From positions 868,001-932,000 of the forward strand of contig OY787448.1 in assembly GCA_963678855.1 (NCBI GenBank): a stretch of 64,000 nt of DNA, read 5' to 3'. Source of the stretch: F22 sp963678855 (GTDB lineage Bacteria; Bacteroidota; Bacteroidia; Bacteroidales; Bacteroidaceae). Position numbers and translations under genes: made by a program. The notes beneath the pieces are model-generated. The model worked only from the letters and a program-made list of their open reading frames with translations, did no database searches and was not told the DNA's origin. The stretch's first letter is position 1. Every line of letters starts with the position of its first letter. Below, piece after piece: positions 8,577 to 16,809 of the stretch.

Positions 8577-9419
8577 TTAAAGTTTTAGGAGAGCGACAAA
8601 GGCATCTGGAATGTCCACTGTAGGGATTTCAGTATCAGAAGCAAAGATTCCAAAGACAGTTGCCCCCGATCCACTCATGGCGGCGTATAGGGCACCATTG
8701 TCGTATAAAAAGTCTTTTACTTTCCCCAATTCTGGGAACTTAGCAAAGACACTTTCTTCAAAATCATTCACCAAATCATGACGCCATGTCTCAATTGGCT
8801 TTTGGATGACTTCCATCAAATTGGTTACACGCTTCATGGGTGTAATACGCGCAAAAGCATCCTTAGTAGCCACAAAGACATCTGGCTTAATCAGTAGCAA
8901 TTGATACCCCTTAAGTGAGAAGTCGATAGGTGTAAAGATCTCTCCAATACCTTCAGCATAAACTGGTTCATTTCGTACAAATATAGGGCAATCTGCCCCC
9001 AGTTTCACGGCATAATTTTCCAACGCCTCGTCAGATAACTCTAGATTAGCAAGTTCGTTGATTGCCTTCAACATACATGTAGCATCAGCAGAACCACCAC
9101 CAAGGCCAGCTCCTGTAGGAATCTTCTTTAGTAAATGCACATCCAATCCAGGCAAATCGTAATCATTTGCTAACAAATGATAAGCCTTACATACTAGATT
9201 ATTTTGCAAATCACCCTCTATATCAAGTCCTTCCATATGTAGTGAGACACCCGATTTAGGCTCATCATCTTGAGCATTAGCAAGAGGAAATTTCAGTACT
9301 TCTAGAGCATCGCATAAGGGAATTGGGTAGAAAACTGTCTCCAAATTATGATACCCATCGGGACGCTTTTCTGTAATATGCAAACCAAGGTTTATCTTGG
9401 CGTTGGGAAATAAAATCAT
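8577..9419 (-). CDS. ispE: 4-diphosphocytidyl-2-C-methyl-D-erythritol kinase
   Basis: GHMP-family kinase of the MEP isoprenoid pathway; phosphorylates CDP-methylerythritol with ATP. I start it at the ATG at 9419 (280 aa, beginning MILFPNAKINLGLHI), because the conserved first strand begins there; nine more codons upstream are in frame (to 9446) but look non-coding. The ATP-binding glycine-rich loop is PTGAGLGGGSADA (about 91-103), and the C-terminal motif is MSGSGATVFGIF. Diverges from dnaB; followed by the K+ channel gene. Confidence 0.95.
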   Translation of the reverse strand: MILFPNAKINLGLHITEKRPDGYHNLETVFYPIPLCDALEVLKFPLANAQDDEPKSGVSLHMEGLDIEGDLQNNLVCKAYHLLANDYDLPGLDVHLLKKIPTGAGLGGGSADATCMLKAINELANLELSDEALENYAVKLGADCPIFVRNEPVYAEGIGEIFTPIDFSLKGYQLLLIKPDVFVATKDAFARITPMKRVTNLMEVIQKPIETWRHDLVNDFEESVFAKFPELGKVKDFLYDNGALYAAMSGSGATVFGIFASDTEIPTVDIPDAFVALLKL

Positions 9420-9505
9420 CTTTCTTTTTTTTATAATCAAATGCAATAATCGGAAAAATGTATGACATGTACAAATTAAGCCCCTGTATTCTCGATTATT
9501 TTTTC

Positions 9506-9513
9506 TACCTTTG
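9506..9513 (+). promoter_or_regulatory. -7 promoter box TACCTTTG for dnaB
   Basis: Exact TAnnTTTG match, 45 bases before the dnaB ATG. No convincing -33 TTTG at standard spacing. Confidence 0.55.
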
Positions 9514-9558
9514 TTGTCCGAAACGAAATATTAAACTTCAATTTCTACATATTCCCAT

Positions 9559-11181
9559 ATGGCTCAAAAAATTTCAGGCAAACGCACGATTCGTGAAAGT
9601 CGTGATTCCCGTAAAAACAGTAATGGAAAGCTCCAACCGCAAGCGGTAGAGCTTGAAGAAGCTGTGCTTGGTGCATTGATGGTAGAACAGCAAGCCATGA
9701 ACGAAGTTGGTGAGATTCTCTCAGCAGAAGCTTTTTACAAACATTCTCACCAACTAATATACCAAGCTATTCGTGAGTTGGCAGAAGCTCAATCACCTAT
9801 TGACTTCTTGACCGTCAAAGATCAGCTGGAAAGAAATAACGACTTAGAGCGTGCTGGTGGGTTGCCGTATCTTATGGAATTGACTAGAAATATTGCTAAC
9901 TCAGCCCATATTGAATATCACGCGAATATCATTGCGCAAAAGGCATTAGCTCGTCAACTAATCACATTCACTAGTGAAGTTCAAGTAGAAGCCTTTGATG
10001 AGGGCTCTGATATCAGTGAAGTGATGCAAAAGGCTGAAGGGGAGCTATTTAAGTTGTCGCAAAACAACTTGAAAAAGGACTATACGCAAATTGACCCTGT
10101 TATCAAAGAAGCGCAGCTCTTACTGCGTCAAGCACAAGCCCGTGATGGCCATATGAGTGGTTTGACTTCGGGTTTTGATAAGCTAGATGAGATGACTCAC
10201 GGATGGCAAAAATCCGATTTGGTGATTATCGCCGCTCGTCCTGCCATGGGTAAGACGGCCTTCGTCCTTTCTATGGCCAAAAATATGGCTGTAGACCATA
10301 ACATCCCTGTCGCAGTATTCTCTCTGGAAATGAGTAACGTGCAGCTAGTTAACCGTCTCCTAGTCAATGTCTCTCAAGTAGAAGGTGATAAGATTAAGAG
10401 TGGTAACTTAAATAGTGTCGATGCAGAAAACTTCGCCATGGGTGTAAACACCTTGCAAGGAAAGCCTATTTATGTTGATGATACACCATCACTTTCTGTC
10501 TTTGAGCTACGTACTAAAGCACGTCGTTTGGTTAAAGAGCATGGTGTCGAGATGATTATTATTGACTACTTGCAACTAATGAATGCAAGTGGTATGAAGC
10601 ATGGCTCACGCCAGGAAGAGGTCAGTACCATTTCTCGTTCGTTGAAAGGTTTGGCTAAGGAATTGAATATTCCTGTGATTGCCCTGTCTCAGTTGAACCG
10701 TGGTGTCGAATCGCGTGAAGGACCTGATGGTAAGAAGCCACAGCTTAGTGACCTTCGTGAATCGGGAGCTATCGAGCAGGATGCCGATATGGTATGCTTT
10801 ATTCACCGTCCTGAGTATTATAAGATTAAAGAGGTCAATGGGATGTCTACCGAAGGACGTGCACAGGTGATTATCGCCAAGCACCGTAACGGTTCTGTTG
10901 GAGACGTGATGCTTGAATTTAAGAAAGACTTTGCTAAGTTTGATAATATCGACGACACATCTCTAGATAATATGAGAATGGATGAATTCGTTACAGGCGA
11001 AGGGCCTAGCGATGGCGTTTATCAGTCTCGTTTGAACAAAAGTTATGGTATTGCACCTCCACCAGAAAGCGAAATGCAAGACATGGGTGGCTACGGTGGA
11101 GCTGACTTTGCAGCGGGTCTACCAGACACGTATGGAGGTATGCCTACTCCACCTTCTATGGATGATGGCCAACCATTTTAA
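9559..11181 (+). CDS. dnaB: replicative DNA helicase DnaB
   Basis: 540 aa hexameric replicative helicase that unwinds DNA ahead of the polymerase and binds primase. After a basic, low-complexity N-terminus (about 1-28) the DnaB N-terminal domain begins at QAVELEEAVLGALM; the RecA-like motor has Walker A AARPAMGKTAF (about 231-241), Walker B MIIIDYLQLM (about 332-341) and the late motifs ALSQLNRGVESR and LRESGAIEQDAD. The C-terminal 60 residues are rich in Gly, Pro and Met and look disordered. No intein is present. Divergent from ispE; its own promoter box is at 9506-9513. Confidence 0.98.
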   Translation: MAQKISGKRTIRESRDSRKNSNGKLQPQAVELEEAVLGALMVEQQAMNEVGEILSAEAFYKHSHQLIYQAIRELAEAQSPIDFLTVKDQLERNNDLERAGGLPYLMELTRNIANSAHIEYHANIIAQKALARQLITFTSEVQVEAFDEGSDISEVMQKAEGELFKLSQNNLKKDYTQIDPVIKEAQLLLRQAQARDGHMSGLTSGFDKLDEMTHGWQKSDLVIIAARPAMGKTAFVLSMAKNMAVDHNIPVAVFSLEMSNVQLVNRLLVNVSQVEGDKIKSGNLNSVDAENFAMGVNTLQGKPIYVDDTPSLSVFELRTKARRLVKEHGVEMIIIDYLQLMNASGMKHGSRQEEVSTISRSLKGLAKELNIPVIALSQLNRGVESREGPDGKKPQLSDLRESGAIEQDADMVCFIHRPEYYKIKEVNGMSTEGRAQVIIAKHRNGSVGDVMLEFKKDFAKFDNIDDTSLDNMRMDEFVTGEGPSDGVYQSRLNKSYGIAPPPESEMQDMGGYGGADFAAGLPDTYGGMPTPPSMDDGQPF

Positions 11182-11264
11182 CAAAACGAAAACTATACAA
11201 AACTAGAGATTTCTGGTCATAATGTAGATAAAATTAAAACAATCCGCATTTTTTACCGCAATTG

Positions 11265-11296
11265 TTTGGATGCTAAGAATATAATCCGTACTTTTG
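11265..11296 (+). promoter_or_regulatory. promoter of the tRNA-Ser pair (TTTG-N20-TACTTTTG)
   Basis: TTTG at 11265-11268 and TACTTTTG at 11289-11296, 20 bases apart: a full match to the Bacteroidetes housekeeping promoter. Transcription should start a few bases later, about 35 bases before the first tRNA. Confidence 0.85.
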
Positions 11297-11335
11297 CATC
11301 GCTTTTAAGGAAAAGCAGTGCTATTAGCAACGCTT

Positions 11336-11420
11336 GGAGAGATGGCAGAGTGATCGAATGCACCGGTCTTGAAAACCGGCAAACCGAGAGGTTTCGGGGG
11401 TTTGAATCCCTCTCTCTCCG
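11336..11420 (+). tRNA. tRNA-Ser (anticodon UGA), copy 1
   Basis: 85 nt. Acceptor stem GGAGAGA (11336-11342) pairs with TCTCTCC (11413-11419), with G as discriminator base. The anticodon stem CCGGT/ACCGG encloses loop CTTGAAA, giving anticodon TGA, and the long variable arm (AAACC...GGTTT) is typical of class II tRNA-Ser. The T loop is TTTGAAT. CCA is not encoded. Reads UCA and, with wobble, other UCN codons. Confidence 0.97.
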
Positions 11421-11430
11421 CTCAATCACA

Positions 11431-11444
11431 AAGACGAAAGTCTT
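11431..11444 (+). other. GNRA-tetraloop hairpin between the tRNA genes
   Basis: AAGAC, loop GAAA, GTCTT: 5-bp stem with a GNRA-type loop in the 50-base spacer. Possibly a processing or packing element of the dicistronic tRNA precursor. Confidence 0.35.
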
Positions 11445-11470
11445 GCGATGATCATTACCTTATTAGCACT

Positions 11471-11555
11471 GGAGAGATGGCAGAGTGATCGAATGCACCG
11501 GTCTTGAAAACCGGCAAACCGAGAGGTTTCGGGGGTTTGAATCCCTCTCTCTCCG
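11471..11555 (+). tRNA. tRNA-Ser (anticodon UGA), copy 2
   Basis: 85 nt and identical over its whole length to the copy at 11336-11420: same acceptor stem, TGA anticodon, long variable arm and G discriminator, no encoded CCA. Separated from copy 1 by 50 bases and followed 21 bases later by a strong terminator, so both belong to one precursor transcript. Confidence 0.97.
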
Positions 11556-11576
11556 CTTCATATCGTAAAAAATGAG

Positions 11577-11610
11577 ATCCAGATAGTACCCGTACTATCT
11601 GGATTTTTTT
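11577..11610 (+). terminator. rho-independent terminator of the tRNA-Ser operon
   Basis: Perfect 12-bp stem ATCCAGATAGTA (11577-11588) with TACTATCTGGAT (11593-11604), loop CCCG, then a run of seven T. Confidence 0.92.
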
Positions 11611-11955
11611 GTTTAAGAATCACTTCCAAAATCTTAATACAAATAACCACCGAGAATCGTCGCAAACAGCGATTAACGGCATATCTTATTTGGTGTAGTC
11701 GACTACACCAAAGAAAACCTTACAACCACAAATTTAGTCGGTGCTGCATTTTCATATTACTCGTAACGTAATCGCAATTCCAAATTATCGAGCAACTAGT
11801 AGTTTCTGTAGCCACAGCAGGTTATCCAACAAAAAAAAGAATTGCCATGCTCAGTATAGCCGTTGCTAACATCACATGACAATCACTTTATACATTCTCT
11901 ACAACTGCTGAAATAGTCAGCTCAGTTGCTAATCACATACGGGAGCCTACGTATC
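11611..11955 (+). other. gene-free stretch
   Basis: No convincing open frame on either strand. It holds the 24-bp palindrome at 11689-11712 and a small TCGC/GCGA hairpin near 11659-11671. Nothing else recognised. Confidence 0.5.
11689..11712. repeat. perfect 24-bp palindrome
   Basis: TTTGGTGTAGTC (11689-11700) is followed with no spacer by its exact reverse complement (11701-11712), centred on GTCGAC. Neither flank extends the pairing. It may be an operator for a dimeric regulator or a cruciform-prone site. Confidence 0.7.
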
Positions 11956-12345
11956 TTAAAGAATCTCCACTTCACATACTCTCTCTTCTGGGAATTTCTT
12001 CCTCAAGCGATAACGCATAGTGTATACGCTCGCTTGCTCCACATCAAATATCTTAGCGATATCAGATGTGCTAATCCCAACACTGAAGCAAATCATGTAC
12101 CTCGTGTCGATGTTAGTAATGTGCTTTGATGACATCTTTCGAATCTCTTCGAAACGAGCATAATCAAAGCGTGACAGAATGAGCAGATAGTGACTCTTCA
12201 TTCTTTCGTTAATACTACTCCTGTTCACTTTCTCTTTAACCAAGCTCCATTGCTGAAGACATGGAAATTCATTTTGCAAGATTTCAAATTCTTGACTGGT
12301 TTCATCTAGCGTAGTGTTCATAATCGATGTTATCTTAAGTTTCAC
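11956..12345 (-). CDS. small protein with C-terminal helix-turn-helix
   Basis: 129 aa; an internal ATG at 12321 would give 121 aa. I do not recognise a named family. The last 55 residues look like a LuxR-type HTH as found at the end of larger Bacteroidetes TPR-type regulators: RYMICFSVGISTSDIAKIFD, then VEQASVYTMRYRLRKKF. The N-terminal 70 residues are helical and polar with no sensor motif, so it may be a stand-alone regulator or the surviving C-terminal piece of a larger one. A -7-like box TAACTTTG (minus strand 12433-12426) lies about 80 bases upstream. It stands alone in a gene-poor stretch. Confidence 0.6.
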   Translation of the reverse strand: MKLKITSIMNTTLDETSQEFEILQNEFPCLQQWSLVKEKVNRSSINERMKSHYLLILSRFDYARFEEIRKMSSKHITNIDTRYMICFSVGISTSDIAKIFDVEQASVYTMRYRLRKKFPEERVCEVEIL

Positions 12346-12580
12346 ACAATCTTATATAGCTTCTATACTAGTAGTGTCATGTAGTCATAGAAACTATACA
12401 AATAACTATCTCACGATATTTAATACAAAGTTAACAAATAATATTTATTTAGCTATACTTGACACCTTTTATTTTGTTAAGTATTACTAAATAGACAGAT
12501 TACGCGCTTAAACTAGATAGTATAGACAGATTAAAGGCTATTTTAACAGTTTTGCGTTTAAATAAATCAAATACGCACAG
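12346..12580 (+). other. AT-rich gene-free stretch with short direct repeats
   Basis: No open frame. Holds the upstream region of the HTH gene and a 12-bp direct repeat (12491-12533). Confidence 0.5.
12491..12533. repeat. 12-bp direct repeat, 31-bp period
   Basis: ATAGACAGATTA occurs at 12491-12502 and again at 12522-12533, start-to-start 31 bp, about three helical turns. Possible paired protein-binding sites. Confidence 0.5.
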
Positions 12581-12622
12581 AACAAAAAAACAAGGTGCGT
12601 CAAACTATATTTGACACACCTT
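12581..12622 (-). terminator. rho-independent terminator of ptb-buk
   Basis: On the minus strand AAGGTGTGTCAAA and TTTGACGCACCTT (12622-12610 and 12604-12592) form a 13-bp stem with one mismatch, followed by a T-rich tract (12591-12581). It lies 24 bases after the buk stop. Confidence 0.85.
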
Positions 12623-12645
12623 ATTACGTATATAAGAGTATAACA

Positions 12646-13764
12646 CTACCTCAATTGACTCTGTATTGACTGAGATGCCATCTTGCCTTCTGGTATATAC
12701 TCCTTTGCTTCGTTTGGATTATCCAAAACGCGAAAAGCATTGGCACGCATAGCTTCAAATTCATCCTCGCCAGGAATAACATGAACTGGAGCAATCCACT
12801 GTACTTGAAGTTTGATATTCTCGGTAATCAAGCTATTATTGGCGATACCACCAGTTAATATAATAGCATCTACCTTACCCATCAAAGCTACAGCTGCAGC
12901 ACCAATATATTTAGCGATAGAATACTCCATAGCAGCGATCACAGTACCTGCATACTTATCACCATCACGTACTTTACGAAGGATATCAGGTACATTGGTC
13001 GTTCCGAAGTGAGCCATCAAACCACCTTGTCCTACGATTAGCTTCTTAGCTTGTGAATACGTAAGTTGCTTTTTGAAAATATAATCAATCAACTGACCTG
13101 CAGGGAGCGTCCCCGAACGTTCAGGCGAGAATGGTCCTTCACCATCAAGCGCATTGTTCACTTCAATCACACGCCCTCTTTCATGCGCACCGATAGATAC
13201 TCCGCCCCCCATATGGCACACGATGATATTTAGTTCATCATAAAGCAATCCGATAGAGCTACAATATTGACGAGCTACTGCCTTTTGATTCAATGCATGG
13301 AAGATCGAGTGGCGAGGCATATCAGGATGACCAGAGATGTGTGCTTTTTCAGACATTTCATCCACAACTACTGGATCAGCAATCAACGGAATACAATTTG
13401 GGTAACGGTATGCAATACGAGCAGCTAGAATAGCTCCCAAGTTGGAAGCATGCTGACGCTGTGAATTCTCTAGGTCATAAATCATTGGATGATCCACCTT
13501 GTACACACCGCCAGGAAGCGGGTGTGTCAATCCACCACGGCCAATAACTGCCGAAAATGGTTTTTGGAAATCCATTTCATCCAAAGCGTTTGTGACCAAC
13601 TCCAAACGATAAGGAATTTGTTCTTTAATAGTGGGATGTTCTGCTAACTCCTCGTGAGTATGGCGTATCACCTTTTGATGAAGAAGAATATCCTCACCAT
13701 ACACTGCCAACTTGGTAGAAGTTGACCCTGGGTTGATAGCCAACACATACCTTATTCTGCCCAT
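12646..13764 (-). CDS. buk: butyrate kinase
   Basis: 372 aa from the ATG at 13764; a TTG three codons upstream is also in frame but unnecessary. Interconverts butyryl phosphate plus ADP and butyrate plus ATP. ASKHA-fold marks: VLAINPGSTSTKLAVY at residues 5-20 (the acetokinase-family N-terminus), the HMGGGVSIG phosphate loop near 186-194, EGPFSPERSGTLP near 215-227, and ILTGGIANN near 305-313. It follows ptb by 86 bases on the same strand, so the two probably form the terminal butyrate pathway. Branched-chain acyl phosphates are an alternative substrate. Confidence 0.93.
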   Translation of the reverse strand: MGRIRYVLAINPGSTSTKLAVYGEDILLHQKVIRHTHEELAEHPTIKEQIPYRLELVTNALDEMDFQKPFSAVIGRGGLTHPLPGGVYKVDHPMIYDLENSQRQHASNLGAILAARIAYRYPNCIPLIADPVVVDEMSEKAHISGHPDMPRHSIFHALNQKAVARQYCSSIGLLYDELNIIVCHMGGGVSIGAHERGRVIEVNNALDGEGPFSPERSGTLPAGQLIDYIFKKQLTYSQAKKLIVGQGGLMAHFGTTNVPDILRKVRDGDKYAGTVIAAMEYSIAKYIGAAAVALMGKVDAIILTGGIANNSLITENIKLQVQWIAPVHVIPGEDEFEAMRANAFRVLDNPNEAKEYIPEGKMASQSIQSQLR

Positions 13765-13850
13765 AGTTCTCAATTATTTTTGGTTAAACACATGTCCCCT
13801 AATCCACCAAAGGACATTTAGTGTATTATTTATGTAAGTCGATTTTATTA

Positions 13851-14756
13851 TTAAGAGCACAGCGCAGCAAAAGCTATGCTGTTAAACTTAGATCCAGAAG
13901 AATCTGCCCGTGAAGGCAAAACGACTGGGCACATTGTACCCTGTAGCATTCCAGCCATCTGTGCTTTGGTAAACAAAGATACCGTTTTATAAAAAGTATT
14001 CCCACTCTCGATATTTGGAAATATCAACACATCAGCACGTCCTTCGATACAAGATGCTACGCCTTTGAGCGCAGCACTTTTTACTTCACAAGCACTTTTT
14101 ACGTCCATGGGGCCATCAATTAAGACATTGCCAAATTCGCCAGCTTCAGCCAGCTCCACAATGTTTACGTAATCTAGAGAGGTGGGAAACTTAGCACTTA
14201 CTTTTTCAGTAAAGTGTGTCAGAGCGATACGCGGCTGTTCGACACCAAAACGGTGGCACACATCAATGGCGTAAGTGATCATTTCTATTCTTTGGTGTAC
14301 AGTAGGTCGTGGTATAACTGCTGCATCAGAAAAGAATAATATCTTTTCATATCCAGGTATTTCTACTGCGGAAATGTGAGTCATCACATTGCCAGGAGGC
14401 AATATTCCCTTTTGTTTATTCAGCGCAGCCCTTAGTAAATCATCAGTGTTAATCAATCCCTTCATCAAAATATCAGCCTCGCCGTTTCTACACATCAAAA
14501 CAGCCTTACGGGCTGCTTCTTCAGGGCTTTCAGCATGTATAACATCTACATTATCTGGATATTTATTAGCACAAATAGTTTGGGATAACTGCTCTTTATC
14601 TCCAATCATAACACACTGCACAATCCCTTTCTCTAAAGCCATGTCAAGCGCCTCTTGCGTGTGGTCATCCACAGGATTTACGATCACCATTCGTTTACGC
14701 TTAGTTAGACTTTGTAAATGTTGCGTCAGTTGTTCAAAAGTCTTCAGTTGTCTCAT
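13851..14756 (-). CDS. ptb: phosphate butyryltransferase (phosphotransbutyrylase)
   Basis: 301 aa from the ATG at 14756 (MRQLKTFEQLTQHLQ). A 45-codon in-frame extension to 14891 exists but crosses the intergenic region and the start of the divergent LD-carboxypeptidase gene, so I reject it. Converts butyryl-CoA and phosphate to butyryl phosphate for Buk. The PTA/PTB fold shows in MLMKGLINTDDLLRAAL-like text (DILMKGLINTDDLLRAALNK), in FSDAAVIPRP near 175, and in the C-terminal VLPSRADSSGSK. The gene order ptb then buk is the usual one in butyrate formers. Confidence 0.93.
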   Translation of the reverse strand: MRQLKTFEQLTQHLQSLTKRKRMVIVNPVDDHTQEALDMALEKGIVQCVMIGDKEQLSQTICANKYPDNVDVIHAESPEEAARKAVLMCRNGEADILMKGLINTDDLLRAALNKQKGILPPGNVMTHISAVEIPGYEKILFFSDAAVIPRPTVHQRIEMITYAIDVCHRFGVEQPRIALTHFTEKVSAKFPTSLDYVNIVELAEAGEFGNVLIDGPMDVKSACEVKSAALKGVASCIEGRADVLIFPNIESGNTFYKTVSLFTKAQMAGMLQGTMCPVVLPSRADSSGSKFNSIAFAALCS

Positions 14757-14792
14757 AGTCACAGGTTTATACGGCAAATATCTAAAAAAACT

Positions 14793-14823
14793 ATTGATTA
14801 TCATTATATTTTGCCTACTTTTG
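14793..14823 (+). promoter_or_regulatory. promoter (TTG-N19-TACTTTTG) of the LD-carboxypeptidase gene
   Basis: ATTG at 14793-14796 and TACTTTTG at 14816-14823, spacing 19 nt; 22 bases before the ATG at 14846. It shares the short intergenic space with the divergent ptb. Confidence 0.75.
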
Positions 14824-14845
14824 TGCTTTATATAAACGTTAAATA

Positions 14846-15763
14846 ATGAATAGTTTAAAATTCCCCAAATTTCTATTACCAGGAGATACAATCATTATTT
14901 TATCGCCTGCCAGTCATATAGATCCCAACTTTGTACATAAAGCCTGTCAAGTACTAGAGTATTGGGGTCTACGTGTCATTCAATCGGCACACACATTGAC
15001 CAAATATGCTGGATATTCAGCAAAACATAAAGAGCGTCTTCAAGACCTTCAAAAAGCATTTGACCATCCTACCGCAAAAGCAATTTTATGCAGTCGTGGA
15101 GGGTATGGAACGATGCACTTGCTAGATAAGCTTAATCTGGATGCATTTAAAGAAAACCCGAAGTGGCTAATAGGCTTTAGCGATATCACCTGTATACACA
15201 ATTTGCTGCAACATCACGGCTTTACATCTATACATGGATTGATGACTAGACATCTAGCTGTGGAAGGACTGGGTGACCCATGTACTAAGCTACTTAAAGA
15301 CGTGTTATTTGGCCACTTACCAACATACACGATCCCAATACATCCACTTAATCACCGAGGCAAAGCCAGAGGGATATTACGAGGTGGAAATATGTGTCTA
15401 TTGCACTCGTTAAGAGGTACACCCTACGATTTCCCAGCAGAAAACACCATCCTCTTTATCGAAGACATCAGCGAAGCCCCTCATGCAGTAGAACGTATGC
15501 TGTTGAATATGAAATTAGCAGGCATTTTACAAAAGCTATCTGGGTTAATCATCGGTCAGTTTACCGACTATGTAGAGCACACTCGTTTAGGCGCTCCTTT
15601 GTATGAAGCATTAAATGCCTTATTAGAAGGACTACCTTACCCTATTTGTTTTAATTTCCCAGTGGGACATGTCAAAGACAACCGTCCTATGATAAATGGT
15701 GCACTATGTAGCCTAGAAGTCGGCAAAAAATCCGTATCTTTGTCTTTCGATAATCAAGAATAA
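14846..15763 (+). CDS. LD-carboxypeptidase (S66 family)
   Basis: 305 aa. S66 peptidases such as LdcA cleave the terminal D-Ala from murein tetrapeptides during cell-wall recycling in the cytoplasm. Visible marks: CSRGGYGTMHLLDKL near 91-105, nucleophile Ser in IGFSDIT (about 110-116), catalytic Glu in FIEDISEAPHAVERML (about 206-221), and His in FPVGHVKDNRPM near the C-terminus (about 272-283). No signal peptide, in line with a cytosolic recycling enzyme. First gene of a plus-strand run with the M28 lipoprotein and sufE. Confidence 0.93.
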   Translation: MNSLKFPKFLLPGDTIIILSPASHIDPNFVHKACQVLEYWGLRVIQSAHTLTKYAGYSAKHKERLQDLQKAFDHPTAKAILCSRGGYGTMHLLDKLNLDAFKENPKWLIGFSDITCIHNLLQHHGFTSIHGLMTRHLAVEGLGDPCTKLLKDVLFGHLPTYTIPIHPLNHRGKARGILRGGNMCLLHSLRGTPYDFPAENTILFIEDISEAPHAVERMLLNMKLAGILQKLSGLIIGQFTDYVEHTRLGAPLYEALNALLEGLPYPICFNFPVGHVKDNRPMINGALCSLEVGKKSVSLSFDNQE

Positions 15764-15772
15764 TAGAATCAA

Positions 15773-16789
15773 ATGTATATAATTAGAAAACACCTTCTTA
15801 GTCTTGGCTTGCTGAGCATTACAGTAGCTGCATTAAACAGTTGTGGAGCGAGCACAAAACGCCAAAGTTCAATAGAAGATACAGAGATTAAAACCAGCGT
15901 AATTGTACCTACTTTTTCAGCAGATAGTGCTTATCATTATATTGAGCAACAGGTAGCCTTCGGACCACGTGTGCCTAATACACAAGCACATAAAAACTGT
16001 GCTGCATACCTAAGTAATACACTTGAAAGATTTGGTGCAGAAGTCACTATGCAAAACATGCAGCTAGCAGCCTATGATGGTACTCTTTTAGATGCTGTCA
16101 ATATCATAGGTAGCTACAATCCAGAAAGCAAAAAACGCATTGCCTTATTTGCCCACTGGGACAGCCGACCATTTGCTGATCACGACCCAGATAAAAGCAA
16201 ACATCGCACACCTATCCTAGGTGCCAACGATGGTGCAAGTGGTGTAGGAGTTTTACTAGAAATGGCTCGCCATTTTCACAAACAAGCTCCAACCATGGGA
16301 ATTGATATCATCTTCTTAGACGCAGAAGATTATGGTGCGCCAGCCGATTATAAGAAAGAACGCAAAGACACTTACTGGTGTTTAGGTTCTCAATATTGGG
16401 CACGTATTCCACATAAAGACCGATATAACGCTCGCTTTGGTATCTTATTAGATATGGTAGGTGGACCAAATGCCACGTTCTATAAAGAGTATTTTTCTAT
16501 GCAACATGCCGAAAAATACACAAAAAAGATATGGGATACCGCCCAAGCATTGGGACATGGCAAGTATTTTGTAAATAAAGAAGGTGGTGCCGTCACCGAC
16601 GACCATGTGTTTATCAACCAGATAGCAGAAATACCTACAGTAGACATTATCCCTTATCAACCAGAGTGCGATCATTCAGGTTTTGGACCTTACTGGCACA
16701 CAGTAAAAGATGACATGTCTTGGATAAACAAGGAGACATTACAAGTCGTAGGTCATACAGTTATGCATGTGGTATATAATGAGAAGTAA
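15773..16789 (+). CDS. M28-family lipoprotein, probable glutaminyl-peptide cyclotransferase
   Basis: 338 aa. The lipoprotein signal ends at Cys24 (AALNSC). The mature part has the M28/glutaminyl cyclase zinc-site pattern: FAHWDSRPFADHDPD (about 125-139), GANDGASGVGVLLEMA (about 147-162), FLDAEDYG (about 179-186), a late TDDHVFIN (about 268-275) and a C-terminal HTVKDDMSWIN. These match bacterial membrane-anchored glutaminyl cyclases known from Porphyromonas and relatives, which convert N-terminal Gln to pyroglutamate on exported proteins. A simple M28 aminopeptidase is the alternative. Ten bases after the LD-carboxypeptidase gene. Confidence 0.85.
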   Translation: MYIIRKHLLSLGLLSITVAALNSCGASTKRQSSIEDTEIKTSVIVPTFSADSAYHYIEQQVAFGPRVPNTQAHKNCAAYLSNTLERFGAEVTMQNMQLAAYDGTLLDAVNIIGSYNPESKKRIALFAHWDSRPFADHDPDKSKHRTPILGANDGASGVGVLLEMARHFHKQAPTMGIDIIFLDAEDYGAPADYKKERKDTYWCLGSQYWARIPHKDRYNARFGILLDMVGGPNATFYKEYFSMQHAEKYTKKIWDTAQALGHGKYFVNKEGGAVTDDHVFINQIAEIPTVDIIPYQPECDHSGFGPYWHTVKDDMSWINKETLQVVGHTVMHVVYNEK

Positions 16790-16809
16790 CTAATCAAAAG
16801 AATAAGATA

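Noticed and set aside
12581..12622. Operator-like inverted repeat after buk
   Set aside because: The T tract on the minus strand and its position right after the buk stop make it a terminator.
14757..14891. 45-codon N-terminal extension of Ptb
   Set aside because: It covers the divergent promoter and the start of the LD-carboxypeptidase gene; family similarity starts at the ATG at 14756.
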